Notes under the pieces: model-generated
The model's input: the letters and a program-made list of their open reading frames with translations, nothing else
The model's database searches: none
Told to the model about the DNA's origin: nothing
Shown here: piece by piece, positions 36,843 to 45,646 of the stretch
Position numbering within the stretch: the first letter of the stretch is position 1
How the letters are laid out: every line of letters starts with the position of its first letter
NCBI RefSeq assembly: GCF_021648825.1
Contig: NZ_JAKJHS010000001.1
Span: 248,001-312,000 of the forward strand
DNA: 64,000 nucleotides
Origin: Rhizobium halophilum
GTDB taxonomy: Bacteria; Pseudomonadota; Alphaproteobacteria; Rhizobiales; Rhizobiaceae
Reading direction: 5' to 3'
Position numbers and translations under genes: made by a program

Positions 36843-39800
36843 AGGGAGCGGTCTCCCCCAGCCATGCCTTGATCTTCTGCTCCAGGAGTTCGGGACTGAT
36901 CGGCTTGGACATATAATCGTCCATGCCGGCAGCAATGCAGAGCTCCTTGTCGCTTTCCAGTGCGTGTGCCGTCACACCGATGATTGGGACATGGCCGCCG
37001 GTCTGCTTTTCCAGTTCGCGGATCTTCTGGGTTGCCTGATGACCGTTCATCACCGGCATCGAAACGTCCATCAGGATCAGAGAAGGATCCATCTGCTGCC
37101 AAGTATCTACGGCCTTGGCGCCATTCTCGACGATCTCGAAGCGCCAGCCGGTCCCCTGCAGGATCTGCGTGAAAACGATCTGGTTGACCTCATTGTCTTC
37201 CGCCACCAGCACGTCAAGGGACGGCAGCGAGCGGACGGCGGGTGTCGAAACGGGCGCGCCAGGCAAGGCCGGTTCAGGGACAACGGCGACGATTGGCTCG
37301 ACTGTAGGCGCTTTCATCGGGACCGCCGTCTGCCGCTTGATCCGAACCGAGCGCACCACCTCGATCACCGTCGCCCGCAAGAGGTTTGCCCGCGCCGGCT
37401 TCATCAGGTGAGCCTGTACATTGAGAGCGGCAAAGGTCGCCTCGTCGCCAGCCATGTCCATCGAGGTGAGGAAGATGATGCCGACCTCGTCCAGGCGCCG
37501 GTCGCTGCGGATGTGGCGGGCAACGTCCAGCCCGTTCATCTCCGGCATGTGATAATCGAGCACAACGGCCTCGATCGTGATGCCAAGGCGAAGACACTCC
37601 CGCATCACGGCAAGGCCCTCTGCGCCACCGTCGGCGGCGACAGTATCGAAGCCCCACATGGTGAGTTGCTCGGTCAGGATCCGCCGGTTCACGGCATTAT
37701 CGTCCACGACCAGTACCCGCGCGCCAGCCGTATTGACGGGTAGCGTCGTGTTCGTGGTGCGCTCACTGACGACGTGGAAGGGCAGATGAACGGTGAACAC
37801 CGAGCCTCTGCCGACCTCGCTTGCCACATCGATGTGCCCTCCGAAGAGATCGACCAGCCCCGCCGTGATGGCAAGGCCGAGGCCCGTGCCCTCGTGACGG
37901 CGGGTCGAGGACGCGTCCACCTGGGAGAATTTTTCGAAGACCGAGTTCAGCTTCTCCTCCGGGATGCCGAGGCCGGTGTCTTCGATCCGCACGCTCAGCA
38001 TCATCTCGCCTTCGGCAACGGCTTCGGAATGCAAGTCGATGAAGACGTGCCCTTTTTCGGTGAACTTGACCGCATTGCCGACGAGGTTGGTGATGATCTG
38101 GCGGAAGCGGCCAGCATCTCCCAGCACCGTGTCCTTGACCGAGGCGTCCCCGCGAACAATCAGTTCGATGTCCTTCTCTGCAGCGGAGGAGGAAAGCAGC
38201 GTCGCAACGTCCTCGATCGCCTCGACCGGATCGAAGGGCGCCTTGCGCAGCTTCATTTGTCCGGCGTCGATCTTGGAGAAGTCGAGGATGTCGTTGATGA
38301 TCGTCAAGAGCGCATTGCCGGACTTGACGATGATGTCGATGAAGGTCTTCTGCCGCGTGTCGAGGTTGGACTTCGCCAGCAGTTCCGCCATCCCGAGCAC
38401 GCCGTTCATCGGTGTGCGGATTTCATGGCTCATATTGGCGAGGAATTCCGACTTTGCCTTATCCGCAGCCTCTGCCCGCTGGACCAGACGTGTCAGTTCC
38501 TGTTCGCGCTCCTTGACATCAGTGACATCGGTAAAGACGGCGAGCCAGTGATCGCTGCCGCTGAGGTTGGCTTCGACGTGTATCCACTTGCGACCTTCGA
38601 TCTTGAAGGTCGCCTCCACGGAGTTACCCTGGCTGACATTTTCTTCCCAGGCGCGCAGGGTCTCCATTGCCTCATCGGATGGACCCAGATCGCCGCGCTT
38701 GACGCAGTGCCGGAAGACGTCCCGCCACTGCGCGCCGGGATTGCCGAGTTCTTCCGGTATCTCCAGCATCGTCGGAAGCGCGTTGTTGGAGAACACGATC
38801 GTGCCATCGTGCAGGATGAGCAACCCCTGCGACATCGCGCTCGTGGCCTCCCGCATGAGCGCGCCTTGGCGGTCCAGTGCCTGTTGAGCTGCCCGCATCT
38901 CCTCATCACGCCTGCGGATCGCCGTGATATCGGTATAGCTGAGCAGCAGCTTGTCGCCGGTCAGCCGGGTGCCTGAGATGAGGATGATGCGCCCCTGGGC
39001 GCTGCGAACTTCGATCGGCGGCTGCTCCCCCTCGTGGGTCAGATCCGCAATGCGCTGGGCATAGATCTCGTCGAAGCTCTTGCCGGTATGAGCATAGATC
39101 CCGTTGTCGAAATTGGCCTGGAGGAAATCGCGGTACGGCCGGCCGATCAGTTCGAACCGTTCGCCGGCGTCCCAAAAGCCGTAAAAGGCCGGGTTGGTAT
39201 ATTCGAACTTCAGCTCGCCATCGAGAATGGCAATCCCCACGGGAATCCCGCCGAGGATGGTCTGCATATCCTGGCGCAGCTTCTCGGCATGCTCCATCGC
39301 CTGCTTGTAAGGCGTGATGTCGGTGATCGATCCGACCAGGTGAGGCTCGCCTTCGGCATCAACCACCCGCATCTGGCGTGTCATCACCGGGATAACGCGA
39401 CCGTCCGGGAAGCTCTTGTCCTCTGCCTTCTCCACGATCTCGCCTTCGGCGATGATCCGGCTGTTTTCTTCCTTGCTACGCTCGGCTTTCCACGGAAACA
39501 TCTCTGCATCCGTCTTGCCGAGAATGTTCTCGCGCTTGTCGCCGAACATTTCCTCATAGGCGGAATTGACGAACTGCAGCCGCTGTTGACTATCACGCAT
39601 GAAGACGGCAACCGGCAGGCCCTCGAGCACGGCGCGCAGGAGCTCGGCATCACCGATGTTCTTGCGCAAAAGATGCTCCTGCTCCTTGAAGTCGGTTACG
39701 TCGGAGCGCAAAGCGATGACCAGACCGTTGTCCAATCGCTTGTTGATGCTCTTCAACCAGCGACCGTCAAGCAGTTGCTCGACCGTTTCCGAGTATGGCT

Positions 39801-40485
39801 GCGCGAAGGTCCTGAGCCGCTCCTGCACCCAGGCCGATTTGTCGGGAAGGGCTCGCCCGGCAGAGCGCGGACTGGCTTTCAGGCCCTTCTCGTAGGTTTC
39901 CTCGGCGATCTGTTCGAACTTGAGGCCGTGCCGGAGCGAGACCCCAAAGGTGTCGAAGAATTCCGCAAGCTGCGCATTATGGTAGATCAGCGCGTTGGTC
40001 TCATCGTAGATGCCGATGCCCACGTCGAGAAGGTCGAGCGCATCCTCGAGCTGCAGATCCTGCTGCTGGCTGCCTGCGTTTCCTTGCATATTTTTCCCCT
40101 CCCCTGGCGGTGCGATCACCTGCGCCAGGTGATCCGTCTCCTCCACCGGCATGAAGCGACCGAAGATGAAGGTCTGGTCATCTTCGGTGACGAAGCGCTC
40201 GATCGCGATATCGTATTCGTGCGCCACACCCGCCTCTGCGAAGCGCACCGTTTCTTCCGTCCCGAAGATGAGCGCGCGGCACTCCTTGTCCCGGCGTTCC
40301 TGCTCGCACGACAAAGTGTTGCCCGTATGACTTGGCCGCCCGAGCAGGTCATCCGGTTTGACATCAAGCAGAGCTGCGTAGCTGGCATTGACGGCGACGT
40401 AGGTGAGCGAGCTGTCCTTGATGAACGCAGGATCGCGCAGATCATCGATCCGCGCGCAGGCCATGCTCAGGAGTTGACCCTGCAT
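36826..40485 (-). CDS. Five-PAS hybrid sensor histidine kinase with two receiver domains
   Basis: About 1219 residues. Five PAS-like modules run from about residue 8 to 650, e.g. DVGIGIYDETNALIYHNAQL, GLPVAVFMRDSQQRLQFVN, GIPVGIAILDGELKFEYTN and AMSQGLLILHDGTIVFSNN. HisKA has FLANMSHEIRTPMNGVLGM (about 680), followed by HATPase (NLVGNAVKFTEKG, GTGLGLAITAGL). Two receivers follow: VLVVDDNAVNRR...LDYHMPEMNG and VLVAEDNEVNQ...MDVSMPVMNG, each with the phospho-Asp. There is no transmembrane segment, Hpt or output domain, so it is a cytoplasmic sensor relaying to an unlinked Hpt protein. The start at MQGQLLSMACARI (40485) is one of several options. It converges with mnmD, overlapping it by 17 bases. 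Confidence 0.92.
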   Translation of the reverse strand: MQGQLLSMACARIDDLRDPAFIKDSSLTYVAVNASYAALLDVKPDDLLGRPSHTGNTLSCEQERRDKECRALIFGTEETVRFAEAGVAHEYDIAIERFVTEDDQTFIFGRFMPVEETDHLAQVIAPPGEGKNMQGNAGSQQQDLQLEDALDLLDVGIGIYDETNALIYHNAQLAEFFDTFGVSLRHGLKFEQIAEETYEKGLKASPRSAGRALPDKSAWVQERLRTFAQPYSETVEQLLDGRWLKSINKRLDNGLVIALRSDVTDFKEQEHLLRKNIGDAELLRAVLEGLPVAVFMRDSQQRLQFVNSAYEEMFGDKRENILGKTDAEMFPWKAERSKEENSRIIAEGEIVEKAEDKSFPDGRVIPVMTRQMRVVDAEGEPHLVGSITDITPYKQAMEHAEKLRQDMQTILGGIPVGIAILDGELKFEYTNPAFYGFWDAGERFELIGRPYRDFLQANFDNGIYAHTGKSFDEIYAQRIADLTHEGEQPPIEVRSAQGRIILISGTRLTGDKLLLSYTDITAIRRRDEEMRAAQQALDRQGALMREATSAMSQGLLILHDGTIVFSNNALPTMLEIPEELGNPGAQWRDVFRHCVKRGDLGPSDEAMETLRAWEENVSQGNSVEATFKIEGRKWIHVEANLSGSDHWLAVFTDVTDVKEREQELTRLVQRAEAADKAKSEFLANMSHEIRTPMNGVLGMAELLAKSNLDTRQKTFIDIIVKSGNALLTIINDILDFSKIDAGQMKLRKAPFDPVEAIEDVATLLSSSAAEKDIELIVRGDASVKDTVLGDAGRFRQIITNLVGNAVKFTEKGHVFIDLHSEAVAEGEMMLSVRIEDTGLGIPEEKLNSVFEKFSQVDASSTRRHEGTGLGLAITAGLVDLFGGHIDVASEVGRGSVFTVHLPFHVVSERTTNTTLPVNTAGARVLVVDDNAVNRRILTEQLTMWGFDTVAADGGAEGLAVMRECLRLGITIEAVVLDYHMPEMNGLDVARHIRSDRRLDEVGIIFLTSMDMAGDEATFAALNVQAHLMKPARANLLRATVIEVVRSVRIKRQTAVPMKAPTVEPIVAVVPEPALPGAPVSTPAVRSLPSLDVLVAEDNEVNQIVFTQILQGTGWRFEIVENGAKAVDTWQQMDPSLILMDVSMPVMNGHQATQKIRELEKQTGGHVPIIGVTAHALESDKELCIAAGMDDYMSKPISPELLEQKIKAWLGETAPSRSSL

Positions 40486-40858
40486 CTCCACCGTCTTCCG
40501 CTCCAACCGCGTCGGCGGCTGCCGCAGCGACTTTGTTGTGTTCGATTCGCGAATAACACCATAGCGAGCGTTAACAACTCCTTGAGCACGAGGTGTTCTC
40601 CCTGTCGGGCAGGGTGACGCGACCGGACGAGATGGCTCGGGGAGCTGCAACAGCTTCGTCCATCTTTCGCCACGCAAGCGCCCGAAACAGGCCGCAGTTC
40701 TCGCGAAAGCTGCAGCGCGCTTCAGCTTCTTCAACTGCAGGAGGGCCAATCTGCAGCGCGCCGTTCAGCCTGCATTCATTGGCGTTCCATCAATATGCCT
40801 GCATCCAATCGGAAACTCCGGAAGTGCCCTGGAAAGGGAAAGGAACAAGAGGATGGCA
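40486..40858. other. Divergent intergenic region between the hybrid kinase and a small exported-protein gene
   Basis: About 370 bases. The kinase's frame stays open through much of it, but that part has no PAS-like content or start site, so it is treated as non-coding. Both promoters should lie here. No clear -35/-10 pair, palindrome or RNA fold was recognised. Confidence 0.5.
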
Positions 40859-41185
40859 ATGCTCAAGAAGATAACGACTGCAGGTCTGATTGCCTTGTCG
40901 ACAGCCGGAGCACTCCCAGCGACGGCACCTGCGGCACAGGCTGGCGGACGCCACCACCACAATGATGACGTCTGGGTGGGTGTCGCAGCCGGTCTTGCCG
41001 GCGGCCTCATCGGAGGCGCAATCGCTTCTCAGCCGCGCCCGGTTTATGTCGAGCCGGCCTATGAATATGCGCCGCCGCCGCCGCCGGTATACCGCCGCAC
41101 CTATTACCGTACCGCCCCGCGCTGCCACTTCGAGTGGGTGGAGAATGAATGGGGCGAAGCGTACCGCGCTCGCGTCTGCTACTAG
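40859..41185 (+). CDS. Small exported protein with Gly-rich and Pro/Tyr-rich parts
   Basis: 108 residues. The signal peptide is MLKKITTAGLIALSTAGALP...AQA. A His-rich patch (GGRHHHNDD), then a Gly-zipper-like stretch VGVAAGLAGGLIGGAIAS (about 41-58), a Tyr/Pro-rich segment and the end CHFEWVENEWGEAYRARVCY with two Cys follow. Such layouts occur in rhizobial envelope proteins of unknown function. The ATG at 40859 has AAGAGG 6 bases upstream; an ATG two codons before sits directly on that site. Confidence 0.75.
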   Translation: MLKKITTAGLIALSTAGALPATAPAAQAGGRHHHNDDVWVGVAAGLAGGLIGGAIASQPRPVYVEPAYEYAPPPPPVYRRTYYRTAPRCHFEWVENEWGEAYRARVCY

Positions 41186-41206
41186 GCGAGACGCCAAATG
41201 CCATTC

Positions 41207-41244
41207 AAGAGCCCATTTCCCACCCGGAAGTGGGCTCTTTCGTT
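41207..41244 (+). terminator. Intrinsic-type terminator after the small exported-protein gene
   Basis: A 14-bp stem (41207-41220 with 41226-41239, one G-T pair) with a 5-base loop, then TTCGTT. It starts 22 bases after the stop codon. Confidence 0.75.
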
Positions 41245-41527
41245 GAGGCCGTTCTTTGGCCACTTGACTTCCGACCCTTTATCCACCACATGACGCTCAG
41301 CTTTCACCTTCCGGCCGCCGCGTGAGCTGGCCCTGCGACAACCGATCGCGAAGAAGGAACAAGGCGCACAGACAGATCGCCCTCGCCCCCGAGGGTTTAC
41401 GCGCTGGGAAGCAATTTCCAACTCACAAGTTCCCATTTCACGCGGGGTTCTTGACGCCAAGGGCAAACCGGACGGCATGGTGCCGTAGCCGGTTGTGCGC
41501 TTTTGGCGCCCCGAAAAGGTATTCGAC
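41245..41527 (+). other. Long leader region of the DEAD-box helicase gene
   Basis: About 280 bases between the terminator and the helicase start. No gene is seen. Cold-shock DEAD-box genes often have long regulatory 5' leaders, so this stretch may be transcribed. It contains an AAGAAGGAACAAGG purine tract near 41351-41364 but no hairpin I would defend. Confidence 0.35.
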
Positions 41528-43018
41528 TTGACGAACTTCCATGAGCTTGGCCTCGCCAAGCAGCTCGTAACCACTCTTTCCGCCCTCGGTTACGAGAACC
41601 CGACGCCAATTCAGGCTGAGGCTATCCCCCATCTTCTTCAGGGCCGCGACCTGATCGGTCTCGCCCAGACGGGCACCGGCAAGACGGCCGCCTTCGGCCT
41701 GCCGCTGATCGAGATGCTGTCGAAGGACCCGAAGCGTCCCGACAACCGTACAACCCGCACGTTGATCCTTGCTCCGACCCGCGAACTGGTGAACCAGATC
41801 GCTGTCAACCTGAAGAGCTATGTCCGCGGCATTCCGTTGAAGATCAATTCCGTCGTCGGCGGTGCGTCGATCAACAAACAGCAGCAGATGCTGGAGAAGG
41901 GCACCGACATCCTCGTGGCGACGCCTGGCCGCCTCCTGGACCTCGTTGCCCGCAAGGCGATCGGGCTGACCACCGTCCGCTACCTCGTCCTTGACGAAGC
42001 CGACCAGATGCTCGACCTCGGCTTCATCCACGACCTGCGCAAGATTTCCAAGATGGTGCCGAAGAAGCGCCAGACGCTGCTCTTCTCGGCAACCATGCCG
42101 AAGGCGATTGCAGAACTGGCTGGCGAGTACCTGACGGATCCGATCCAGGTGTCCGTGACGCCTCCCGGCAAGGCGGCCGACAAGGTGGAGCAGTATGTCC
42201 ACTTCCTCGGCGGAAAGAACGACAAGACGGAGCTCCTGAAGCAGACGCTGACGGCAAATCCGGATGGTCGCGCGATTGTCTTCATGCGCACCAAGCACAC
42301 CGCCGAGAAGCTGATGAAGCATCTCGACCAGGTCGGTTACTCCGTTGCCTCCATCCACGGCAACAAGAGCCAGGGCCAGCGCGAGCGGGCGTTGAAGGGC
42401 TTCCGCGACGGCGAGATCCAGACGCTGATTGCCACCGACGTTGCGGCGCGCGGCATCGACATCCCCGGCGTCACGCACGTCTTCAACTACGATCTTCCAG
42501 AGGTTCCGGACGCCTATGTGCACCGCATCGGCCGAACTGCGCGCGCCGGTCGCGATGGCATTGCCATCGCCTTTTGCACGCCGGACGAGACGGGCCTGCT
42601 GCGTGACATCGAGAAGCTGATGGGGATAGAGATCACCACGGCGTCCGGCGAGCGCCCGCAAAACGCCAACCGTCCGGCCAGGGGCAACAACAACCGCGGC
42701 GGCAATCGCAGTCGTGGCGGCAATGGCCCCGGCGGCGAAGGACGTCCACCGCGCCGTGAGCGCCCGGCCCGCAAGCCCTTCTTCCAGTCGGAAGGCGGGG
42801 AAGGCCGCGGCGATGGCCAGGAGCGAGGCAACCAGCCTCAGGCCAACCGGCCGGCCCGCAAGGACCACCGCAAGGGCAATGCCCCGGCAGCCCACGGTGC
42901 CCACGAGAGCGCAAACCAGCGCAATCGCAACGGCCACGGCCGTCCTGCTCACAAGGGCAGCGGCAACGCCGGCCCAGTGAAGTTCGGCGGTAACGAAGGC
43001 CGCAAGCGGCCGGCTTGA
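41528..43018 (+). CDS. DEAD-box RNA helicase (RhlE-like), TTG start
   Basis: About 496 residues. Helicase motifs in order: Q motif with NPTPIQAEAIPHLL, motif I AQTGTGKTA, Ia PTRELVNQI, Ib TPGRLLDL, II LDEADQML, III SATMP, IV IVFMRTK, V ATDVAARGIDIP, VI HRIGRTARAG. The last ~120 residues are Asn/Gly/Arg/Pro-rich and basic, typical of RhlE-type RNA-binding tails. The family-like N-terminus begins TNFHELGLAK, and the codon before it is TTG at 41528 with AAAAGG 8 bases upstream. The only alternative in frame is a GTG at 41495. It unwinds structured RNA in ribosome assembly or cold adaptation. Confidence 0.9.
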   Translation: MTNFHELGLAKQLVTTLSALGYENPTPIQAEAIPHLLQGRDLIGLAQTGTGKTAAFGLPLIEMLSKDPKRPDNRTTRTLILAPTRELVNQIAVNLKSYVRGIPLKINSVVGGASINKQQQMLEKGTDILVATPGRLLDLVARKAIGLTTVRYLVLDEADQMLDLGFIHDLRKISKMVPKKRQTLLFSATMPKAIAELAGEYLTDPIQVSVTPPGKAADKVEQYVHFLGGKNDKTELLKQTLTANPDGRAIVFMRTKHTAEKLMKHLDQVGYSVASIHGNKSQGQRERALKGFRDGEIQTLIATDVAARGIDIPGVTHVFNYDLPEVPDAYVHRIGRTARAGRDGIAIAFCTPDETGLLRDIEKLMGIEITTASGERPQNANRPARGNNNRGGNRSRGGNGPGGEGRPPRRERPARKPFFQSEGGEGRGDGQERGNQPQANRPARKDHRKGNAPAAHGAHESANQRNRNGHGRPAHKGSGNAGPVKFGGNEGRKRPA

Positions 43019-43036
43019 AGGCCAACTATGGAATGA

Positions 43037-43942
43037 TCAAACGGCGGGCTCGATGCCCGCCGTTTTCGTTTGAGCCTTACGGTTCACCATGTAGACACCG
43101 GCGACGACGATCACGGTGCCGACGATCATTGGCAGCGTCAGCGGCTCACCGAAAAGGAACAGAGCCTCGATCGCGACAACCGGCGGCATCAGGTAGATCA
43201 GCGAAGCGGCGCGGGACACCTGACCCCGTCGGATCAGGTAGAGAAGCAGGCCGACCGCTCCCATGGAAATGCCGAAGACGGACCAGGCCATGGCGAAGAT
43301 CGCGTCACCGGTCCAGTCAAAGCGCAGGTCCTCGATGAGGAGCGCCAGCGGCAGAGTGACGAGGAAGGCGCCGATGAACTGCAATACGGCGATGCTCAAA
43401 AGATCCCCCTGTTGCAGGTGCCTCTTCTGATAGAGCGTACCGTAGGTGACGGAAAACATCGCCGCGAGGTTGATCATCACCGGGAAGCCGAGGCCAGAAA
43501 GTCCGTTCTCCATGGTGTCGAGAAGCTGGGGAGAGATCGCGATCAGGATGCCGATGAACCCCACGACGATGCCGATCTTCTGGCGCGGCCGCAGCCTCTC
43601 GCTGATCAGAAGCGGCGCCAGCGCGGCCGTGAGAAGGGGCTGAAGGCCCGCGATGATCCCCGAAAGTCCCGCCGGCACCCCCTGGCCGATCGCCCACCAG
43701 ACACCAGCGAGATAGAGTCCGTGCAGGAAGACGCCAGAGACCATGCCGTGCAGGATGGCCGTCCGCTGGCGCGGCCATCTTGCACCGGCGACGAAACAGA
43801 GGCCGGTGAAGGCGACCGCAGCCAGCGCATGCCGGGCGGCCATGAAGGTAAGAGGGTCCGCATGTGCTACGGCGAACTTCGCAACCAGCCAGCCAGTAGA
43901 CCAGAGAAGGACGAAGAGGGCCGGAGCCAGGCGATCGAGCAT
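43037..43942 (-). CDS. EamA/DMT-family transporter
   Basis: 301 residues with ten hydrophobic segments in two EamA repeats (about 5-135 and 150-285). Motifs include LLWSTGWLVAKFAVAHADPLTFMAARHALA in the first repeat and PPVVAIEALFLFGEPLT near the end. The family exports metabolites such as amino acids or nucleosides; the substrate is unknown. The gene converges with the helicase gene, and its last codons contain the shared terminator hairpin. Confidence 0.9.
   Translation of the reverse strand: MLDRLAPALFVLLWSTGWLVAKFAVAHADPLTFMAARHALAAVAFTGLCFVAGARWPRQRTAILHGMVSGVFLHGLYLAGVWWAIGQGVPAGLSGIIAGLQPLLTAALAPLLISERLRPRQKIGIVVGFIGILIAISPQLLDTMENGLSGLGFPVMINLAAMFSVTYGTLYQKRHLQQGDLLSIAVLQFIGAFLVTLPLALLIEDLRFDWTGDAIFAMAWSVFGISMGAVGLLLYLIRRGQVSRAASLIYLMPPVVAIEALFLFGEPLTLPMIVGTVIVVAGVYMVNRKAQTKTAGIEPAV
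43039..43068 (+). terminator. Terminator of the helicase gene, overlapping the 3' end of the EamA gene
   Basis: AAACGGCGGGC (43039-43049) pairs with GCCCGCCGTTT (43055-43065) around a 5-base loop, followed by TCGTTT. It begins 20 bases after the helicase stop. The same bases encode the last six or so residues of the convergent EamA protein, so it could act on both transcripts. Confidence 0.75.
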
Positions 43943-44218
43943 GTAACGGTTCCGGCCATCGGCAAGAGCGGAGATGGACGTACCTAGACACCGTATACAT
44001 CAACGTCAAAGCAGAAAAACTGACAGGAGCAGTCAATCCCGCTGACGAGCAAAGAGGGCGAAGCAGTTCGAATGCCGGCCTCAGCCAATCCTGCACAAAA
44101 GAAATGCAATCCGACGGACCGGGAGGCGCAGGGCGAACCGGAGCCCCGCCGTTAAGGGGCGGTCGCAGCTAGCATGCTTCTTGCATAACCGAAGAGCTTG
44201 TATTCAAATGGCTAAAAA

Positions 44219-45643
44219 ATGGGGAACCTGCCGTTGGGCTTTGACGAGATGCTGACTGCGGACAGCCGTCCGCGACCACCCTACGACGCCTACGATGCGT
44301 GGTATTCGAGCCAGGATCCGGCACATCTCCTCCAGAAGACAAGGGACGCGGAAAACATCTTCCGCAAGACTGGAATCACCTTCGCAGTCTACGGCCACGC
44401 CGATTCCTCCGAGAAGCTGATTCCCTTCGACATCATTCCAAGGATCATCTCCGCCCGCGAATGGCGCAGGCTCGCCCAGGGAATCGAGCAACGCGTCCTG
44501 GCATTGAACGCCTTCCTCGACGACATCTACCACAAGCAGGAGATCATTCGGGCGGGCCGGATCCCGCGCGAACTGATCGAGCGGAACAAGACCTTCCTGC
44601 CGGAGATGATCGGCTTCAAGCCGCCCGGCGGCGTCTACACTCATATCGTCGGCACCGATATCGTGCGCACCGGCGAGGACCAGTTCTACGTGCTCGAGGA
44701 TAATGCACGCACGCCTTCCGGGGTCAGCTACATGCTGGAGAACCGGGAGACGATGATGCAGATGTTCCCGGACCTGTTCACCCGCATCAAGGTGCGGCGG
44801 GTTGAGAATTATCCCTATCTCCTGCGCCAGTCGCTCGCCTCGCTGGCGCCGAAAGGCTGCACGGGCAAGCCGCGCGTCGCGGTGCTGACCCCCGGCATCT
44901 ACAACTCCGCCTATTACGAGCACGCCTTCCTTGCCGACACCATGGGCGTGGAACTGGTCGAGGGCTCGGATCTTCGGGTGATCGACGGCCGGGTGAAGAT
45001 GCGCACCACCCGAGGCTACGAAGCGATCGACGTGCTTTACCGACGCGTCGACGACGACTTTCTCGACCCCCTCACCTTCCGGCCCGACTCCGCGCTGGGC
45101 GTTCCGGGCATCATGGATGTCTACCGGGCCGGCAACATCACTATTGCCAACGCGCCGGGGACGGGGATCGCGGATGACAAGGCGATCTATTCCTACATGC
45201 CGGAGATCGTCGAGTTCTACACGGGCCGCAAGGCGATGCTGGAGAACGTGCCCACGTGGCGTTGCTCGGAACCGGAGAGCTGCGCCTATGTCATCGAGCA
45301 CCTCGATGAACTGGTAGTGAAGGAAGTCCATGGCTCCGGCGGCTATGGAATGCTGGTCGGCCCGACAGCGACCAAGAAGGAGCGCACCGAGTTCGCAGCC
45401 AAACTGAAGGCCAGGCCCGCGAACTACATCGCCCAGCCGACGCTCTCGCTCTCCACGGTCCCCATTTTCGTCAATAAGGGGATCGCCCCCCGGCACGTGG
45501 ATCTGAGGCCCTACGTGCTGGTCTCCGACAAGGTGACCATCATTCCGGGCGGGCTGACCCGGGTGGCGCTGAAGCAGGGCTCGCTGGTGGTCAATTCCAG
45601 CCAGGGCGGGGGCACGAAGGACACCTGGGTATTGGAGGACTGA
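44219..45643 (+). CDS. Circularly permuted ATP-grasp protein (type 2)
   Basis: 474 residues. The family start is MLTADSRPRPPYDAYDAWY; then FLPEMIGFKPPGGVYTHIVGTDIVRTGED, LEDNARTPSGVSYMLENR, ELVVKEVHGSGGYGMLVGP (ATP-binding Lys and Gly-rich loop, about 365-385) and SQGGGTKDTWVLED at the end. Such proteins probably ligate amino or carboxyl groups using ATP, but the product is unknown. It is the first gene of a three-gene unit with an alpha-E protein and a transglutaminase-like protein, a widespread conserved operon. No good ribosome site is seen at 44219; a start 10 codons later (GACGAG upstream) is possible. Confidence 0.9.
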   Translation: MGNLPLGFDEMLTADSRPRPPYDAYDAWYSSQDPAHLLQKTRDAENIFRKTGITFAVYGHADSSEKLIPFDIIPRIISAREWRRLAQGIEQRVLALNAFLDDIYHKQEIIRAGRIPRELIERNKTFLPEMIGFKPPGGVYTHIVGTDIVRTGEDQFYVLEDNARTPSGVSYMLENRETMMQMFPDLFTRIKVRRVENYPYLLRQSLASLAPKGCTGKPRVAVLTPGIYNSAYYEHAFLADTMGVELVEGSDLRVIDGRVKMRTTRGYEAIDVLYRRVDDDFLDPLTFRPDSALGVPGIMDVYRAGNITIANAPGTGIADDKAIYSYMPEIVEFYTGRKAMLENVPTWRCSEPESCAYVIEHLDELVVKEVHGSGGYGMLVGPTATKKERTEFAAKLKARPANYIAQPTLSLSTVPIFVNKGIAPRHVDLRPYVLVSDKVTIIPGGLTRVALKQGSLVVNSSQGGGTKDTWVLED

Positions 45644-45646
45644 GCG

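Noticed and set aside
39034..40617. A 527-codon open frame antisense to the hybrid kinase
   Set aside because: It is a by-product of high GC codon use; the kinase frame has clear domain content and this one has none.
41438..42952. A 504-codon open frame antisense to the DEAD-box helicase
   Set aside because: All nine helicase motifs are on the opposite strand; this is a GC-driven shadow.
44170..44185. Sigma-54-like -24/-12 element before the ATP-grasp operon (TAGCAT-N5-TTGCA)
   Set aside because: The invariant GG of the -24 box is AG here, and no enhancer-binding protein gene or upstream palindrome is nearby.
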